A stretch of DNA of 64,000 nt from Luteimonas sp. S4-F44 (GCF_022637415.1 NZ_CP093340.1:372001-436000); one strand, 5' to 3'; counted from the first letter of the stretch, positions 43,835-56,574 are shown. Made by a program: numbers and translations. Notes: generated by a model from the letters alone, not told the origin.

Positions 43835-45262
43835 TCAGGCCACCGCCCGGCGGTCGTCGAACAGTTCGCGCGGATCGGCGACGACACCGCGCACGGCCGC
43901 CCAGGCGGCGGTGGTCGGCGAGGCCAGCAGCGTGCGCGCGCCGGGCCCCTGACGGCCTTCGAAATTCCGGTTGCTGGTGCTCACTGCAAGTTGTCCGGGC
44001 GCGACCAGGTCGCCGTTCATCGCGATGCACATCGAGCAGCCGGGCTCGCGCCATTCGGCGCCGGCCGCGCGCACGACCGCATCGATGCCTTCGGCCTCGG
44101 CCTCGCGCTTGACGATCTCCGAGCCGGGCACCACGAGCATGCGCACGCCGGCGGCGATGCGGCGGCCCTGCAGCACCTGGGCGACCTCGCGCATGTCGCG
44201 CAGCCGGCCGTTGGTGCACGAGCCAACGAACACCACGTCGACCGGCATGCCAGCCAGCGGACGGCCAGCGGCGACGCGCATGTAGTCCTGGCCCTTGCGC
44301 TCGGCGGCATCGCTCGCCTCGGGCACCGGCACATCAACGCCGATCGCGGTGCCCGGGTGCGTGCCCCAAGTCAGTGTCGGGCGGATGTCGGCCGCGTCGA
44401 TGTGCACTTCGACATCGAACACCGCGCCCGGGTCGCTGCGCAGCGTGCGCCAGAACGCGACCGCGGCGTCGAAGTCTGCGCCCTTGGGGCCGCGCGGCGT
44501 GCGCGCGATCCAGTCGAACGTGGTGTCGTCGGGCGCGACCATGCCGGCGCGCGCGCCGGCCTCGATCGACATGTTGCACAACGTCATGCGCTGCTCCATG
44601 TCCATCGCCTCGATCGTCGAGCCGCGATACTCGATGACATGGCCGGTGCCGCCGTTGACGCCGATCACCCCGATTGCGTGCAGAGTCACGTCCTTGGCGC
44701 CGACGCCTGGTGCGAGTGCGCCCTCGACGTTGATCGCCATCGTCTTGGGCCGCCGCTGCAGCAGGCACTGCGTGGCCAGCACGTTGCCGACTTCGCTGGT
44801 GCCGATGCCGAAGGCGAGCGCGCCGAACGCGCCGTGGGTCGAGGTGTGGCTGTCGCCGCAGACGATGGTCATGCCGGGCTGGGTGAAGCCCTGCTCGGGC
44901 GCGATCACGTGGACGATGCCGCGCTGGTCGGAGGCCATGTCGAACAGTTCGATGCCGAACTGCGTGCAGTTGGCGGCGAGCGTCTCGACCTGTTTCTCTG
45001 CGGCCGCGTTGGCGTAGGGCAGCCGACCATCGGGCCCTGCCGGTAGCGTCGGCGTGGAGTGGTCCATGGTCGCTTTGGTGCGGTCGGGCCGGCGCGGCGA
45101 CAGCCCGCGCGCGCGCAGCTCGGTGAAGGCCTGCGGCGAGGTGACCTCGTGGATCAGATGCAGGTCGATGTAGAGCACCGCGGGCGCGGCGTCGGTCTCG
45201 GGGATCACGACGTGCGCGTCCCACAGCTTGTCGAACAGGGTCTTGGGCGAACTGGCGGTCAT
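43835..45262 (-). CDS. leuC: isopropylmalate isomerase large subunit LeuC
   Basis: LeuC converts 2-isopropylmalate to 3-isopropylmalate together with LeuD. The 475-residue protein has [12 protein letters not shown] at its start, [60 protein letters not shown] and [11 protein letters not shown], giving the three Cys ligands of the [4Fe-4S] cluster (SCTN and CSMC). It lies 22 bp after leuA and continues into leuD. Confidence 0.96.
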   Translation of the reverse strand: MTASSPKTLFDKLWDAHVVIPETDAAPAVLYIDLHLIHEVTSPQAFTELRARGLSPRRPDRTKATMDHSTPTLPAGPDGRLPYANAAAEKQVETLAANCTQFGIELFDMASDQRGIVHVIAPEQGFTQPGMTIVCGDSHTSTHGAFGALAFGIGTSEVGNVLATQCLLQRRPKTMAINVEGALAPGVGAKDVTLHAIGVIGVNGGTGHVIEYRGSTIEAMDMEQRMTLCNMSIEAGARAGMVAPDDTTFDWIARTPRGPKGADFDAAVAFWRTLRSDPGAVFDVEVHIDAADIRPTLTWGTHPGTAIGVDVPVPEASDAAERKGQDYMRVAAGRPLAGMPVDVVFVGSCTNGRLRDMREVAQVLQGRRIAAGVRMLVVPGSEIVKREAEAEGIDAVVRAAGAEWREPGCSMCIAMNGDLVAPGQLAVSTSNRNFEGRQGPGARTLLASPTTAAWAAVRGVVADPRELFDDRRAVA

Positions 45263-45284
45263 TGCGGGCTCTGGAGAATGGCGG

Positions 45285-46840
<1,556 letters not shown>

Positions 46841-46844
<4 letters not shown>

Positions 46845-47998
46845 GCGGGAAGTTCCTCGGCAATACGGTGGGGCGTGCGGTCGGTCGGGGCTTTGATCGC
46901 GCGTCGAAGTCGCGGTTCGCCGCCTCCGGCCGGCGCTGTGGTGCCTAGGTCGTTGCGCCGCCGCGGCGTGGCGGCCGGTGCCGGGGGCGCCGCGGTGGTT
47001 GCGGTCGCGTCGACGATGCGCTGGCGGCGCCGGGGCTTGCGCGGTGGCCGCGGGCGGACCTCCGACAGTAGGCGCGCCAACACCCCGGCGTCGAGGTTGC
47101 CGCCCGAGACCACAGCGACCTTGCGGCGTCCGGCGACGCGACGTCCGGCGGCCAACGCCAGTGCGCCAGCCCCCTCGGCGATCACGTGTTCCTCCAGCGC
47201 CAAGCGGACCAGGGTTTCGCGCAGTTCTGCCTCGCGGACGATGACCATATCGTCGAGCAGTTCGGCAAGCAACGCCCGGGTCAGCTGGCCGGGGTCGGCC
47301 ACGCGCACGCCGTCGGCCAGCGTGGTGACCGGCGAGAACGGGGCGTCTTCACCGCGCAGCACGCGCGCCATCGCGTCCACGCCCTCGACCTGGGCGCCGA
47401 CAATGCGCACCCCTTGGCTCTTGAGCGCGAGCGCCACGCCGGCCGCGAGCCCACCGCCGCCGATCGGCACGATGACCACGTCCGGCACCAGAGCCGCGGC
47501 GATCTCCAGGCCCACGGTGCCCTGGCCGGCGATCACGTCGATATCGTCGAAGGCCGACAGCAGCCGGAAGCCGTTCTGTGCCGCCAGTTCACCGGCGAAC
47601 GCCTTGGCCTCGTCGTAGGTGTCGCCGTGCAGGCGCACCGTGGCGCCCCAGTGCGCGACGCCGGCGATCTTGGTCTGCGGCGCGTTGCGGGGCATCACCG
47701 TGATCGCCGGGACACCGAGCCGGTACGCGGCCCAGGCCATGCCCTGGGCGTGGTTGCCGGCTGAGGCGGCGATCACCGTGCGGTCATCGCCGCGCTCGCG
47801 TGCGGCCAGCAGCGCGTTGAGCGCGCCGCGCACCTTGTACGAGCCGGTGCGCTGCAGGTTCTCCAGCTTCAGCCAACAGCCGAAGCGCTCGGCGTAGTGG
47901 ATCGGTGTGGCGTCGAGATGGCGGCGCAGCCGCGCCTGCGCCGCCAGCACATCGCTGGCGGTGGCGCGGGGTGCACGACGTACATCAGGGTCGGGCAT
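46841..47998 (-). CDS. ilvA: threonine dehydratase IlvA with Arg/Pro-rich tail
   Basis: IlvA deaminates threonine to 2-oxobutanoate, the entry to isoleucine. The 385-residue protein has [20 protein letters not shown] with the PLP lysine, [32 protein letters not shown], and [18 protein letters not shown]. The catalytic domain ends near residue 318 and no ACT domain follows. Instead there are about 65 low-complexity residues ([15 protein letters not shown], then [11 protein letters not shown]). So feedback inhibition by isoleucine through a C-terminal ACT module is not expected. Its start lies 2 bp after the ilvE stop. Confidence 0.92.
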
Positions 47999-48000
47999 GC

Positions 48001-48927
48001 TCAAACCGCCGTCAGCCAGCCGCGGCCGGTCTCGGCCTGGCCGCGCACCACGCGGGCGTACAGATCGGCCAGCTCGCGGGTGACCGGATTGTCGCCATAG
48101 ATCCGGTCCTCGATCGACTGCACCGGCGCGACCTCGGCAGCGGTGCCGCAGGCGAACACCTCGTCGGCATCCAACAGCTCGGCGACGGTGACCGCGCGCG
48201 ACGGTGTGCCGGTCAGCGCGATCAGGGTGTCGCGGGTGATGCCGGGCAACGCGTCGCGGTGCGCGACCGCGGTCAGGCGGCCGTCCTTGACCAGGAACAC
48301 GTTGGCGCCGGTGCACTCGACGACGAAGCCGTCGGCGTCGGTGAACAGCGCCTCGTCGAAACCGCGCGACTTGCTCTGCCGTTTGGCCAGGATCGAGTTG
48401 ACGTAGGCGCCGCACAGCTTCAGCGGCGGCAGCGAATCGGCAGGATTGCGCCGCCAACTGCTGATGCCCAGCCGTGCGCGGGTGCCGGCCAGGTGGACGC
48501 GCGTCGCAGTGGTGGCGACCATCAGATGTTCGGTGTGGCCCTCGACATCGAGCCCGAAGCCGCCTTCGCCGAACCAGGCCAGCGGTCGGATGTAGGCATC
48601 GCGATGGCGGTTGGCGCGCAGCGTCGCCAGCACGGCCTCGGTCGCGAGCGCCGGGTCGAACGCCATGCCCAGCAGCGCCGCCCCTTCGCGCATGCGCGCC
48701 AGGTGCTCGGGCAGCCGGAACACGGCGGCGCCGTCGTCAGTGGCGTAGGCGCGGATGCCCTCGAAAACGCCGCTGCCGTAATGCATCGCGTGCGTGGTCA
48801 GGCCGGCCTGCAGTGCATCGACATCGTGCAGTGCGCCGTCGTACCAGACCTGGTCGCTGGGCGCGCGTGCGGTGTCTGCGACCGGTGCGACCGCAGCCGC
48901 GGCGTCGGCGGCGACATTCAACGACAC
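48001..48927 (-). CDS. ilvE: branched-chain amino-acid aminotransferase IlvE
   Basis: IlvE transfers the amino group from glutamate to the keto acids of Ile, Val and Leu. The 308-residue fold-type IV PLP enzyme has VWYDGALHDVDALQAGLTT, HAMHYGSGVFEGIRAY, the Lys of PPLKLCGAYVNSILAK, then FDEALFTDADGFVVECTGAN and the C-terminal VFACGTAAEVAPVQSIED. It overlaps ilvM by 10 bases. Its place inside the operon between ilvM and ilvA supports a biosynthetic role. Confidence 0.95.
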   Translation of the reverse strand: MSLNVAADAAAAVAPVADTARAPSDQVWYDGALHDVDALQAGLTTHAMHYGSGVFEGIRAYATDDGAAVFRLPEHLARMREGAALLGMAFDPALATEAVLATLRANRHRDAYIRPLAWFGEGGFGLDVEGHTEHLMVATTATRVHLAGTRARLGISSWRRNPADSLPPLKLCGAYVNSILAKRQSKSRGFDEALFTDADGFVVECTGANVFLVKDGRLTAVAHRDALPGITRDTLIALTGTPSRAVTVAELLDADEVFACGTAAEVAPVQSIEDRIYGDNPVTRELADLYARVVRGQAETGRGWLTAV

Positions 48928-49154
48928 GGCTGGACCTCCACCGACAGGCAGTCGTAGAGCTTGGCCAACTGGCCTTGCAGCGTGCTCGCGGCGCGTTCGC
49001 CCTCGACAGTCATGCGCAGGCGCCAGCGGTCATCGTCCTCGCCGGCGGCACCCTCGAATGTCAGTGGTCGGAAGCCGCGGCGCTCGGTGGTGCCCAGCAC
49101 GCGCACCAGCGCACCTTCAGCGCGTCGCAGGGTCATCTCAAACTGGTAACGCAT
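48918..49154 (-). CDS. ilvM: acetolactate synthase small subunit, IlvM-like
   Basis: The 78-residue protein is one ACT-like module: [20 protein letters not shown], then [15 protein letters not shown] and [17 protein letters not shown]. Its size and place match the short IlvM regulatory subunits of acetohydroxyacid synthase II rather than the longer IlvN/IlvH. It overlaps the catalytic subunit gene by 17 bases and ilvE by 10 bases, so the three are coupled. Confidence 0.88.
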   Translation of the reverse strand: MRYQFEMTLRRAEGALVRVLGTTERRGFRPLTFEGAAGEDDDRWRLRMTVEGERAASTLQGQLAKLYDCLSVEVQPCR

Positions 49155-50912
49155 GGCGGCATTCCTCAGGGGCGGGGGAGGCGGGGTCGGTCAGGGCGGG
49201 GGCGCCGGTGGTTATTTCATCGGCATCGATGTCGGCATCGGCGTGGTCGAGCATCTGCGCATTGTTGTGGTTGGGCGGCACCAGCGGCCAGACGTTGGCG
49301 GCGGTGTCGATGGCGACATGCAGCAGCGTCGGGCCGGGCGCATCGAGCAGGGCCTGCAGCGCAGCCTCGACATCGTCGCTGCGGTCGACCGACAGCGCCT
49401 GGATGCCGAACGCGCGCGCGACCTGGGCGAAGTCGGGGTTGTCGGACAGGTCGATCTCCGAATAGCGGCGATCGAAGAACAACTCCTGCCATTGCCGCAC
49501 CATGCCCAGCGCCTGGTTGTCGAGCAGCACGATCTTGACCGGCACCTGGTAGCGCTTGAGCGTGGCCAACTCTTGCACGTTCATCAGGAACGAGCCATCG
49601 CCACTGACGCAGACCACACGCCGCTTCGGGTCCTCGAGCTGGGCGCCGATTGCGGCCGGCAGGCCGAAACCCATCGCGCCCAGCGCGCCGCTGGTCAGGT
49701 GCTTGCGCGGATGATCGAAGCGCCAGTGCTGGGCCACCCACATCTGATGCTGGCCGACGTCGCAGGCCACCACGGCATCGGGCGCCAATTCGCTCAAGCG
49801 CTTGAGTAGCGCGGGGGCGTAGACCTTGTCGCCGGGGGCATCGTAGCGGGCGGCGAAGCGTTCGCGTCGTTCCGCGCACAACGCACGCCACTGCGCGCGC
49901 GCCGCAGCGAAGCGCCCGTGCGTGTGCGCCGCGCAAGGCGCGGCCAGCCGCGACAGGCTGGCCGCGACATCGCCGCACACCGCGACATCGGTCTGGCGCA
50001 GTTTGCCGATCTCGCAGCCGTCGCCGTCCAGGTGCACGATCCGCGCGTGCGGGGCGAACTCGGCCAGCTTGCCGGTGGCACGGTCGTCGAAGCGGGCGCC
50101 CACGACCAGCAGCAGGTCGGCCTCCTGCACCGCGAGGTTCGCCGCGCGCGTGCCGTGCATGCCGAGCATGCCCAGGTTCGCCGGGTGCGAGGGCGGCAGT
50201 GCACCGAGGCCGCGCAGCGTCAGCACGGTCGGGATTGCGGTCAGGTCGGCGAACTCGCGGAACGCCTCCAGCGCGTCGCCCAGCACGATGCCGCCGCCGC
50301 CGTAGACGACCGGACGCTGCGCTTGCGCCAGCAATGCCGCCGCCTCGTGTAGCGCGTGGTCGGCGCAGGCCGGCATCGTGTCAGCGCGCGAGGGCACGTA
50401 CGCCCCGAGATGGGCGGCATCGCCGATCTGCACATCCTTGGGCATGTCGATCAGCACCGGCCCGGGGCGGCCGGAGCGGGCGAGCCGGAACGCTTCGGCG
50501 ACCGCCCGTGGCAGTTCGTCGACACTGCGCACCAGGAAGCTGTGCTTGACGATCGGCAGCGTCATGCCGAACACGTCCAGCTCCTGGAACGCGTCGGTCC
50601 CCATCAGCGGGGTGGCGACCTGGCCGGTAATGATCACCATCGGCACCGAATCGAGCATCGCATCGGCGATGCCGGTGACCAGGTTCGAGGCGCCCGGGCC
50701 GGAGGTCGCCACACAGACGCCGACGCGCCCGCTGGCCCGCGCGAACCCGTTCGCGGCGAACGCCGCGCCCTGTTCGTGGCGGACCAGCACGTGCTTCAAC
50801 GACGCGCCGTGCAGCGCATCGTAGAACGGCATGATCGCGCCGCCCGGATAGCCGAAGATCGTCTCGACTCCCTCGGCCTCCAGCGCCTGCACCAGCCAGC
50901 GGGCGCCATTCA

Positions 50913-50913
<1 letters not shown>
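49138..50913 (-). CDS. ilvG: acetolactate synthase large subunit IlvG
   Basis: This ThDP enzyme makes 2-acetolactate or 2-aceto-2-hydroxybutyrate. The 591-residue product has the cofactor glutamate region [59 protein letters not shown], and the ThDP-Mg motif in [20 protein letters not shown] followed by [15 protein letters not shown]. The Asp- and Thr-rich C-terminal tail (after about residue 550) is unusual and overlaps the ilvM start. The ATG is fused to the ilvC stop (TGATG). Confidence 0.95.
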
Positions 50914-51956
<1,043 letters not shown>

Positions 51957-52213
51957 GGGCGATCGTGTCCGCTGGAAGAAAAGGAAGTGGGGGACGTCGG
52001 GATCGACGCCCGGATACGACGACGGCCGGAGGTCGAGGGCATCGCCCTGTTCCATCCGGCCGTCGCATGGGTCGTCGCCATCGCCGCATCAGTGCGTGCA
52101 GGTGTCCGACACGCCCGCGCCGCGCCGCGAGCGCCGGGGGCGGCGCTGCGAGCGGGGGTGAAGGCGGGCATCGTGTCGGACATCGGTTCGCTCTGGTGAT
52201 TGGCAATGGGCAA
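51957..52213 (-). other. untranslated leader between the attenuator and ilvC
   Basis: About 257 bases separate the attenuator terminator from the ilvC ATG. One minus-strand frame within it (from an ATG near 52183) ends in a TGA overlapping the ilvC ATG (ATGA at 51953-51956), but the predicted peptide is low-complexity Thr/Ala/Ser/Arg-rich and I do not trust it as a gene. A strong CTTCCTTTTCTTCCAG pyrimidine run lies about 30 bases before the ATG. No Shine-Dalgarno site is obvious, which leaves coupling to that frame as a possibility. Confidence 0.3.
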
Positions 52214-52242
52214 CAAAAAACCCCGCGCTTGTCGGCGCGGGG
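52214..52242 (-). terminator. attenuator terminator of the ilv-leu operon
   Basis: On the minus-strand RNA, CCCCGCGC (52242-52235) and GCGCGGGG (52228-52221) form an 8-bp GC stem with the loop CGACAA, followed directly by TTTTTTG (52220-52214). This is a complete intrinsic terminator about 30 bases after the leader-peptide stop and 258 bases before ilvC. The competing antiterminator uses 52281-52289. Confidence 0.92.
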
Positions 52243-52289
52243 TTCGGTTCTTTCGACCTTGGTGTTCGCTTTTCTCTACACGAACCCCG
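52238..52289 (-). promoter_or_regulatory. ilv antiterminator pairing
   Basis: RNA from 52289-52281 (CGGGGUUCG), inside the last codons of the leader peptide, is perfectly complementary to RNA from 52246-52238 (CGAACCCCG), which includes the 5' arm of the terminator stem. Pairing of the two would prevent the terminator. A ribosome stalled in the Leu/Val/Ile run (52335-52306) would leave 52281-52289 free; one at the stop codon (52278-52276) would cover it. Confidence 0.85.
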
Positions 52290-52422
52290 TTCCCGCGCCT
52301 GTTTGGACGGTAATAAGAAGTACGGCGAGAAGGAGCGCGGTGGCCGCGGCGAACATGACGGTCCGGCCGTCACCGGTGGCGGTGCGGGCGGGGAGCTGCA
52401 TGCGGGTGCTGCGCTGCGTCAT
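52276..52422 (-). CDS. ilvL: ilv leader peptide (Leu/Val/Ile-rich), 48 aa
   Basis: The minus-strand frame from ATG 52422 to TAG 52276 encodes 48 residues with the run ATALLLAVLLITV near residues 27-39. The control codons include CTT (three times), GTA and ATT, which are unusual in this GC-rich genome. It lies 6-7 bases after a good -10 box, so the mRNA probably begins at or next to its ATG and lacks a Shine-Dalgarno site. Its 3' end contains the antiterminator. This is the classical architecture of E. coli ilvL with a longer N-terminal part (MTQRSTRMQLPARTATG); the internal Met at residue 23 is an alternative start. Confidence 0.85.
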   Translation of the reverse strand: MTQRSTRMQLPARTATGDGRTVMFAAATALLLAVLLITVQTGAGTGFV

Positions 52423-52428
52423 GCGTCG

Positions 52429-52457
52429 AGAAAAGCATGCCCGGCGCGGGCTGTCAA
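52429..52457 (-). promoter_or_regulatory. promoter of the ilv-leu operon
   Basis: Minus strand TTGACA (52457-52452), a 17-base spacer, and TTTTCT (52434-52429). The first transcribed base would fall at about 52423-52422, coinciding with the leader ATG. This supports a leaderless leader-peptide mRNA. Confidence 0.75.
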
Positions 52458-52493
52458 CAGTTGCGTCGACAACCAATCCCACCGCCAGCCAAA

Positions 52494-53582
52494 TCAGCGC
52501 TTGCGCGCCGCGCGGTGGGCGCGCCGCAGCAGGCCGAGCGTCGCCTGCTCCCACTGCCGCGGGCCGCGGGCCTTGGCGGCGGCGCGCTGCAGGCTGCCGT
52601 CGCGCCATGCGGCGTAGAGCACCGGATCGATGTAGGCCTTGCGGCACACCGACACCGTGTTGCCGAGGGTCGCGGCGACGTCGGCGATGACCTGTTTCTC
52701 CTGCAGCGCCAGCGCCCGCTCGCTGGGCGGACCGCCCTTGCGTCCGGTGGGCAACGGCAGTGCGGCGAACCGGCGGAACGCCAGCGCGGTGCCGCCCCAG
52801 GTGCGGAAATCCTTGGCGGTGAACGACTCGCCCATCGCCTCGTGCAGGTAGTCGTTGACCATGCCCGAGTCGACGCCGCGGCACTCGCCCTCGTCGTCCA
52901 TGTACTGGAACAGCGCTTGCCCCGGCAATTGCTGGCAGCGGCGTACCAGTCGGCACAGCCGGGCGTCGTCGATCGCGATATCGTGCGCCTGACCGCTCTT
53001 GCCGCGGAAGCGCAACCGCGCGCCGCCGGCCTTGGCCCGCTCGAAGTGCCGGTTGCGCAGCGTGGTCAGGCCGAACGAGCCGTTGCTGCGGGCGTAGCTG
53101 TCGTTGCCGACCCGGATCAAGGTCTGCGACAGCAGCGACACCACGATCGCCAGCACCTTCTCACGGGGCATGCCCGGGCGCGCCAGGTCGCGTTGCAACG
53201 CACGGCGCAGGCGCGGCAGTGCGTTGCCGAACGCGACGATCCGGTCGAATTTGCCAAGGCCGCGGGTGGTCGACCAGTCGGGGTGGTAGCGGTACTGCTT
53301 GCGACCGCGCGCGTCGCGACCGGTGGCTTGGAGATGGCCGTTGGCGTAGCGGCAGATCCACACATCGGTGTAGGCCGGCGGGATAGCCAATTGCCGGATC
53401 CGGGCGAGGACATCACGATCCCGCACCGCGGCGCCGTCAGGATCGCGGTAGCTGAACCCTTTGCCGGCGCGGCGGCGGCACAGACCGGGATCGCGGTCGC
53501 AGACCCAGCGCAGGCCGGCGGCCCGGGCCGCCTCCAGACTGGCTTGCGTGACAGGTGCGGCAGGGGGGGAGTGGCGATTCAT
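52494..53582 (-). CDS. type IB DNA topoisomerase (poxvirus-like)
   Basis: The 362-residue enzyme relaxes supercoils through a 3'-phosphotyrosyl link. It has an N-terminal WVCDRDPGLCRRRAGKGFSY, YRYHPDWSTTRGLGKFDRIV, VSLLSQTLIRVGNDSYARSN (first catalytic Arg), FRGKSGQAHDIAIDDARLCR (Lys), FTAKDFRTWGGTALAF (second Arg) and NTVSVCRKAYIDPVLY with the active Tyr. This compact class occurs in many bacteria with unclear physiological role. It is transcribed in the same direction as the ilv operon but lies upstream of the ilv promoter. Confidence 0.9.
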   Translation of the reverse strand: MNRHSPPAAPVTQASLEAARAAGLRWVCDRDPGLCRRRAGKGFSYRDPDGAAVRDRDVLARIRQLAIPPAYTDVWICRYANGHLQATGRDARGRKQYRYHPDWSTTRGLGKFDRIVAFGNALPRLRRALQRDLARPGMPREKVLAIVVSLLSQTLIRVGNDSYARSNGSFGLTTLRNRHFERAKAGGARLRFRGKSGQAHDIAIDDARLCRLVRRCQQLPGQALFQYMDDEGECRGVDSGMVNDYLHEAMGESFTAKDFRTWGGTALAFRRFAALPLPTGRKGGPPSERALALQEKQVIADVAATLGNTVSVCRKAYIDPVLYAAWRDGSLQRAAAKARGPRQWEQATLGLLRRAHRAARKR

Positions 53583-53696
53583 GAGCGGCTGATAACAACG
53601 TGACGCGTTGCGCGTCGTGAACGCCGTCACCTTCACCCCCCCGGCACGGAGGCCTACGCAGACTCGCCGCACACCATAAGATTCGGAGGACACCCA

Positions 53697-54065
53697 ATGA
53701 AGACGCTGCACAAGACCCTGATGGCCGGCGCGCTTGCGGGCGCGGTCGCATTCACCGGTTCGGCGCTCGCGCAGGATCACGATCGCAAGGATCGCACCAC
53801 GGCCGCGCAGACCGATTCCCACCATCCCGTGTCCGATACCTGGATCACCACCAAGGTCAAGGCCGATCTGCTGGCATCGAGCGACGTGTCGGGCCTGGAC
53901 ATCAGTGTCGAGACCAGTAATGGCATCGTCAGCCTGTCGGGCGACGTCGAGTCGCAGGCGCAGATCGATCGCGCGACTGCGATCGCACGTGGAATTGAGG
54001 GCGTGAAAAGTGTGGACGCCAAGCAGCTGAAGGTTGCCACCGGCACTCGCACCTCGCGTCCCTGA
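53697..54065 (+). CDS. periplasmic BON-domain protein (OsmY-like)
   Basis: The 122-residue protein has a signal peptide (LMAGALAGAVAFTGSALA, cleavage near residue 25) and one BON domain: VSDTWITTKVKADLLASSDV, VETSNGIVSLSGDVESQAQI, AIARGIEGVKSVDAKQLKV. BON domains bind phospholipid membranes; OsmY-type proteins are stress-induced. The gene has a strong GGAGGA ribosome site and its own terminator, and is divergent from the topoisomerase gene (114 bp). Confidence 0.9.
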   Translation: MKTLHKTLMAGALAGAVAFTGSALAQDHDRKDRTTAAQTDSHHPVSDTWITTKVKADLLASSDVSGLDISVETSNGIVSLSGDVESQAQIDRATAIARGIEGVKSVDAKQLKVATGTRTSRP

Positions 54066-54088
54066 TCGACGCATCGCCTGATCCAAGG

Positions 54089-54112
54089 CCCCCGCCATCG
54101 GCGGGGGTTTTT
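54089..54112 (+). terminator. rho-independent terminator after the BON gene
   Basis: CCCCCGCC (54089-54096), loop ATC, GGCGGGGG (54100-54107), then TTTTTC. The stem is perfect and the T-run adjacent. It lies 24 bases after the BON stop. Confidence 0.95.
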
Positions 54113-54180
54113 CGTTTCGGCGTCTGCGCGATGTGCTCAGGCTAGATCTCGCGCAGCGCGCAGGGCGCGGTGATGCGCCG

Positions 54181-55470
54181 CTACCAAGCTTCGAGCGTCG
54201 CCGCGAGTGCGGCGTCGTCGGCCGGCAGCGGCGTGCCGTGCGCGCGGCGGGACAGGCAGTCGGCGAGCGCGGGCGGTAGCGGCACGGCCTGGCCGATCAG
54301 CGGTTCGACGATGGTCTCGAACTTCGCCGGATGCGCGGTCGCCACCACGGCCCAGTCGCGTGTATCGCCGGCCTCACGCAGTTGCTCGAGCACGGCCAAC
54401 GCCGTTGCGGTATGCGGACAGGGCACGATGCCGTGTCGCGCTGGCGCTGCGGCGATGGTCCGGCGGATCGTGGCATCGTCCACGCTGTCGGCGGCGAAAC
54501 CCGCGCGCAGCGCGGCGTCGTCGGGATGCCAGTGGCGCAGGCGCTCGAAGTTGCTTGGCGCACCGACGTCCATCGCATTGGCGAGCGTGGCCCGGGTCGG
54601 CTGCACCGCATAATCGGCGCCGGCGAAGAAGCGCGGCAGTGTGTCGTTGGCATTGCAGGCCAGGCGGATCTCGCCCAGTGGCGCACCCATCGCGCGTGCG
54701 AGCACCGCGGCGCAGGCATTGCCAAGGTTGCCGGTGGGCACGACGAGGTGCAGGGGGGCGCCGTGACGCGCATGGTGCGCGGCGGCGGCATGCACGTAGT
54801 ACGCCGACTGCGGCAGCAGACGCCCGAGACTGATGCTGTTGGCCGAGCCCAGCGGCACGCGCGTTCGCAGCGCGACATTCGACAGCGCGTGCTTGGCCAG
54901 CCGTTGGCAGTCGTCGAAGCTGCCGTCGATGCGGAACGCGCGCACGTTGTCGCCCCAGCATTCCAGGCCGTGCGCCTGACGCGGGGACACGCGGCCCTCG
55001 GGATAGAGAATGGCGACACGAAAGCCCGGCCGCCGATGGAAAGCTGCGGCCACTGCGGCGCCGGTATCGCCCGAGGTGGCGACCACGATCGTGGTGTCGG
55101 GCGCGGCGGGCGAACGCAACGCGCCCAGCGCACCGGCCAGGAAACGCGCGGCGTAGTCCTTGAATGCGGCCGTCGGGCCATGGAACAGCTCGAGCACATG
55201 GTCGCCGGCGCCGTACAGCGGTCGCAGGGGCGCCTCGAAGGCGAACGCCTCGGCGCACAGTGCAGGCAACTGCGCCTCGAGTCGGGAGGTCGAGAACCAG
55301 GGCGCCAGGGTCGCGGCTGCGGTCTCGGCAAGCGTGGCACGCGGCACGTCCAGGTCGAGGACAGGAATCGACGCCGGCACATACAGGCCCCCGTCGGGCG
55401 CGAGGCCCGCCACGAGGGCATCGTCGATCGGCGTCGGCGGCACGCCGCCGCGGGTGCTCAGAAAATCCAT
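54181..55470 (-). CDS. thrC: threonine synthase ThrC
   Basis: ThrC converts O-phosphohomoserine to threonine with PLP. The 429-residue protein has MDFLSTRGGVPPTPIDDAL at its start, FHGPTAAFKDYAARFLAGAL with the PLP lysine, IVVATSGDTGAAVAAAF, VPTGNLGNACAAVLARAMG and the C-terminal CPHTATALAVLEQL. The ATG at 55470 is 10 bp after the thrB stop. It is the last gene of the thr operon. Confidence 0.96.
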   Translation of the reverse strand: MDFLSTRGGVPPTPIDDALVAGLAPDGGLYVPASIPVLDLDVPRATLAETAAATLAPWFSTSRLEAQLPALCAEAFAFEAPLRPLYGAGDHVLELFHGPTAAFKDYAARFLAGALGALRSPAAPDTTIVVATSGDTGAAVAAAFHRRPGFRVAILYPEGRVSPRQAHGLECWGDNVRAFRIDGSFDDCQRLAKHALSNVALRTRVPLGSANSISLGRLLPQSAYYVHAAAAHHARHGAPLHLVVPTGNLGNACAAVLARAMGAPLGEIRLACNANDTLPRFFAGADYAVQPTRATLANAMDVGAPSNFERLRHWHPDDAALRAGFAADSVDDATIRRTIAAAPARHGIVPCPHTATALAVLEQLREAGDTRDWAVVATAHPAKFETIVEPLIGQAVPLPPALADCLSRRAHGTPLPADDAALAATLEAW

Positions 55471-55480
55471 GGTGGGCTCG

Positions 55481-56476
55481 TTACTGGGAGAAGGGCAGAT
55501 GTGCGGCGCGCGCGCCGGACGTCTGTGATGCGGGAGTCGGCCCGAGCAGTGCGGCACGGGGGCCGGCCACCGGCCCGACATAGGCGCGGGCGTCGAAGCC
55601 GGCGTCGACGAACGCCTGGCGCATGGCCGGCGCCGCGGCCTCGGCGTCGATGCGCGAGGCGAACCAGGCGAACACGCTGGGCCCGCCGCCCGAAATGCTG
55701 GCGCCGAGTGCGGCGTGGTCCAGTGCGGCCGATTTGACCTGCGCGAACCCGGGAATCAGGCCGGCGCGGCGCGGCTCGACCAGCACGTCGTGCAGCCCGG
55801 CGCGGACCAGATCAAGATCGCCACGTTGCAGGCCGGTCAGAAACAGCGCCAGGTGCGCACCGTGCGCGACGATGTCGTGCAGCGGATAGGGCTCGGCAAG
55901 CACTTCACGCGAACGCCGCGTTTCCAGCACTTGATCGGGATGCACGACGACCGCGTGCAGCGTGGCCGGCACGTCGAGCGCGATCGCCCGGTCGGCGGTC
56001 GCCAGCGTCACCCCACCCAGCAACATTGGTGCGACATTGTCGCCGTGCCGGCTGCCGCTGGAGATCGCTTCGCCGTCGAGCGCGAACGGGTACAGCGCAT
56101 CGCGCGGCAAGGGGGTGTCGAGCAGCGCGTTCGCGGCCACCAGCGCCGCCACGCACGACGCGGCCGAGCCGCCCAGCCCCGACCCCAGCGGGATGCCTTT
56201 CTCCAGCCGCAGCGCGAAGCCGTACGGCAGCGACAGCGCCTGGCGCAGCGACTGCAGCGCCAGGCCGGCGGTGTTGCGAGCCGTATCGAGCGGGATCGCC
56301 TCGATGCCCGCGACGTCGCCATCGACCGCCTCGATGACGACGGCCGGCGCGGTGATGCGGCGTACTCGGGCGATATCGCGGGGCCCGTGGATCGCGTGGC
56401 CGAGCAGATCGAAGCCGACGCCGATGTTGCCCACGCTCGCCGGCGCGAATGCGGCGACCCAGGGATGTTCGGGCAT
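55481..56476 (-). CDS. thrB: homoserine kinase ThrB
   Basis: ThrB phosphorylates homoserine. The 331-residue GHMP kinase has [20 protein letters not shown], the ATP loop [20 protein letters not shown], and the C-terminal [17 protein letters not shown]. The ATG at 56476 gives the usual family length. Its start is 98 bases after the thrA stop, the loosest junction of the operon, and contains no clear hairpin. Confidence 0.96.
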   Translation of the reverse strand: MPEHPWVAAFAPASVGNIGVGFDLLGHAIHGPRDIARVRRITAPAVVIEAVDGDVAGIEAIPLDTARNTAGLALQSLRQALSLPYGFALRLEKGIPLGSGLGGSAASCVAALVAANALLDTPLPRDALYPFALDGEAISSGSRHGDNVAPMLLGGVTLATADRAIALDVPATLHAVVVHPDQVLETRRSREVLAEPYPLHDIVAHGAHLALFLTGLQRGDLDLVRAGLHDVLVEPRRAGLIPGFAQVKSAALDHAALGASISGGGPSVFAWFASRIDAEAAAPAMRQAFVDAGFDARAYVGPVAGPRAALLGPTPASQTSGARAAHLPFSQ

Positions 56477-56574
56477 GGTGGAGCCTCCTGCTGCCGCGCG
56501 GGCGGCGGGGTTGGATCGGGAGATCGATCGCGCATCGACCGACGGGCGACTGGGCGCCGTCTGGGCCTGCGCCG

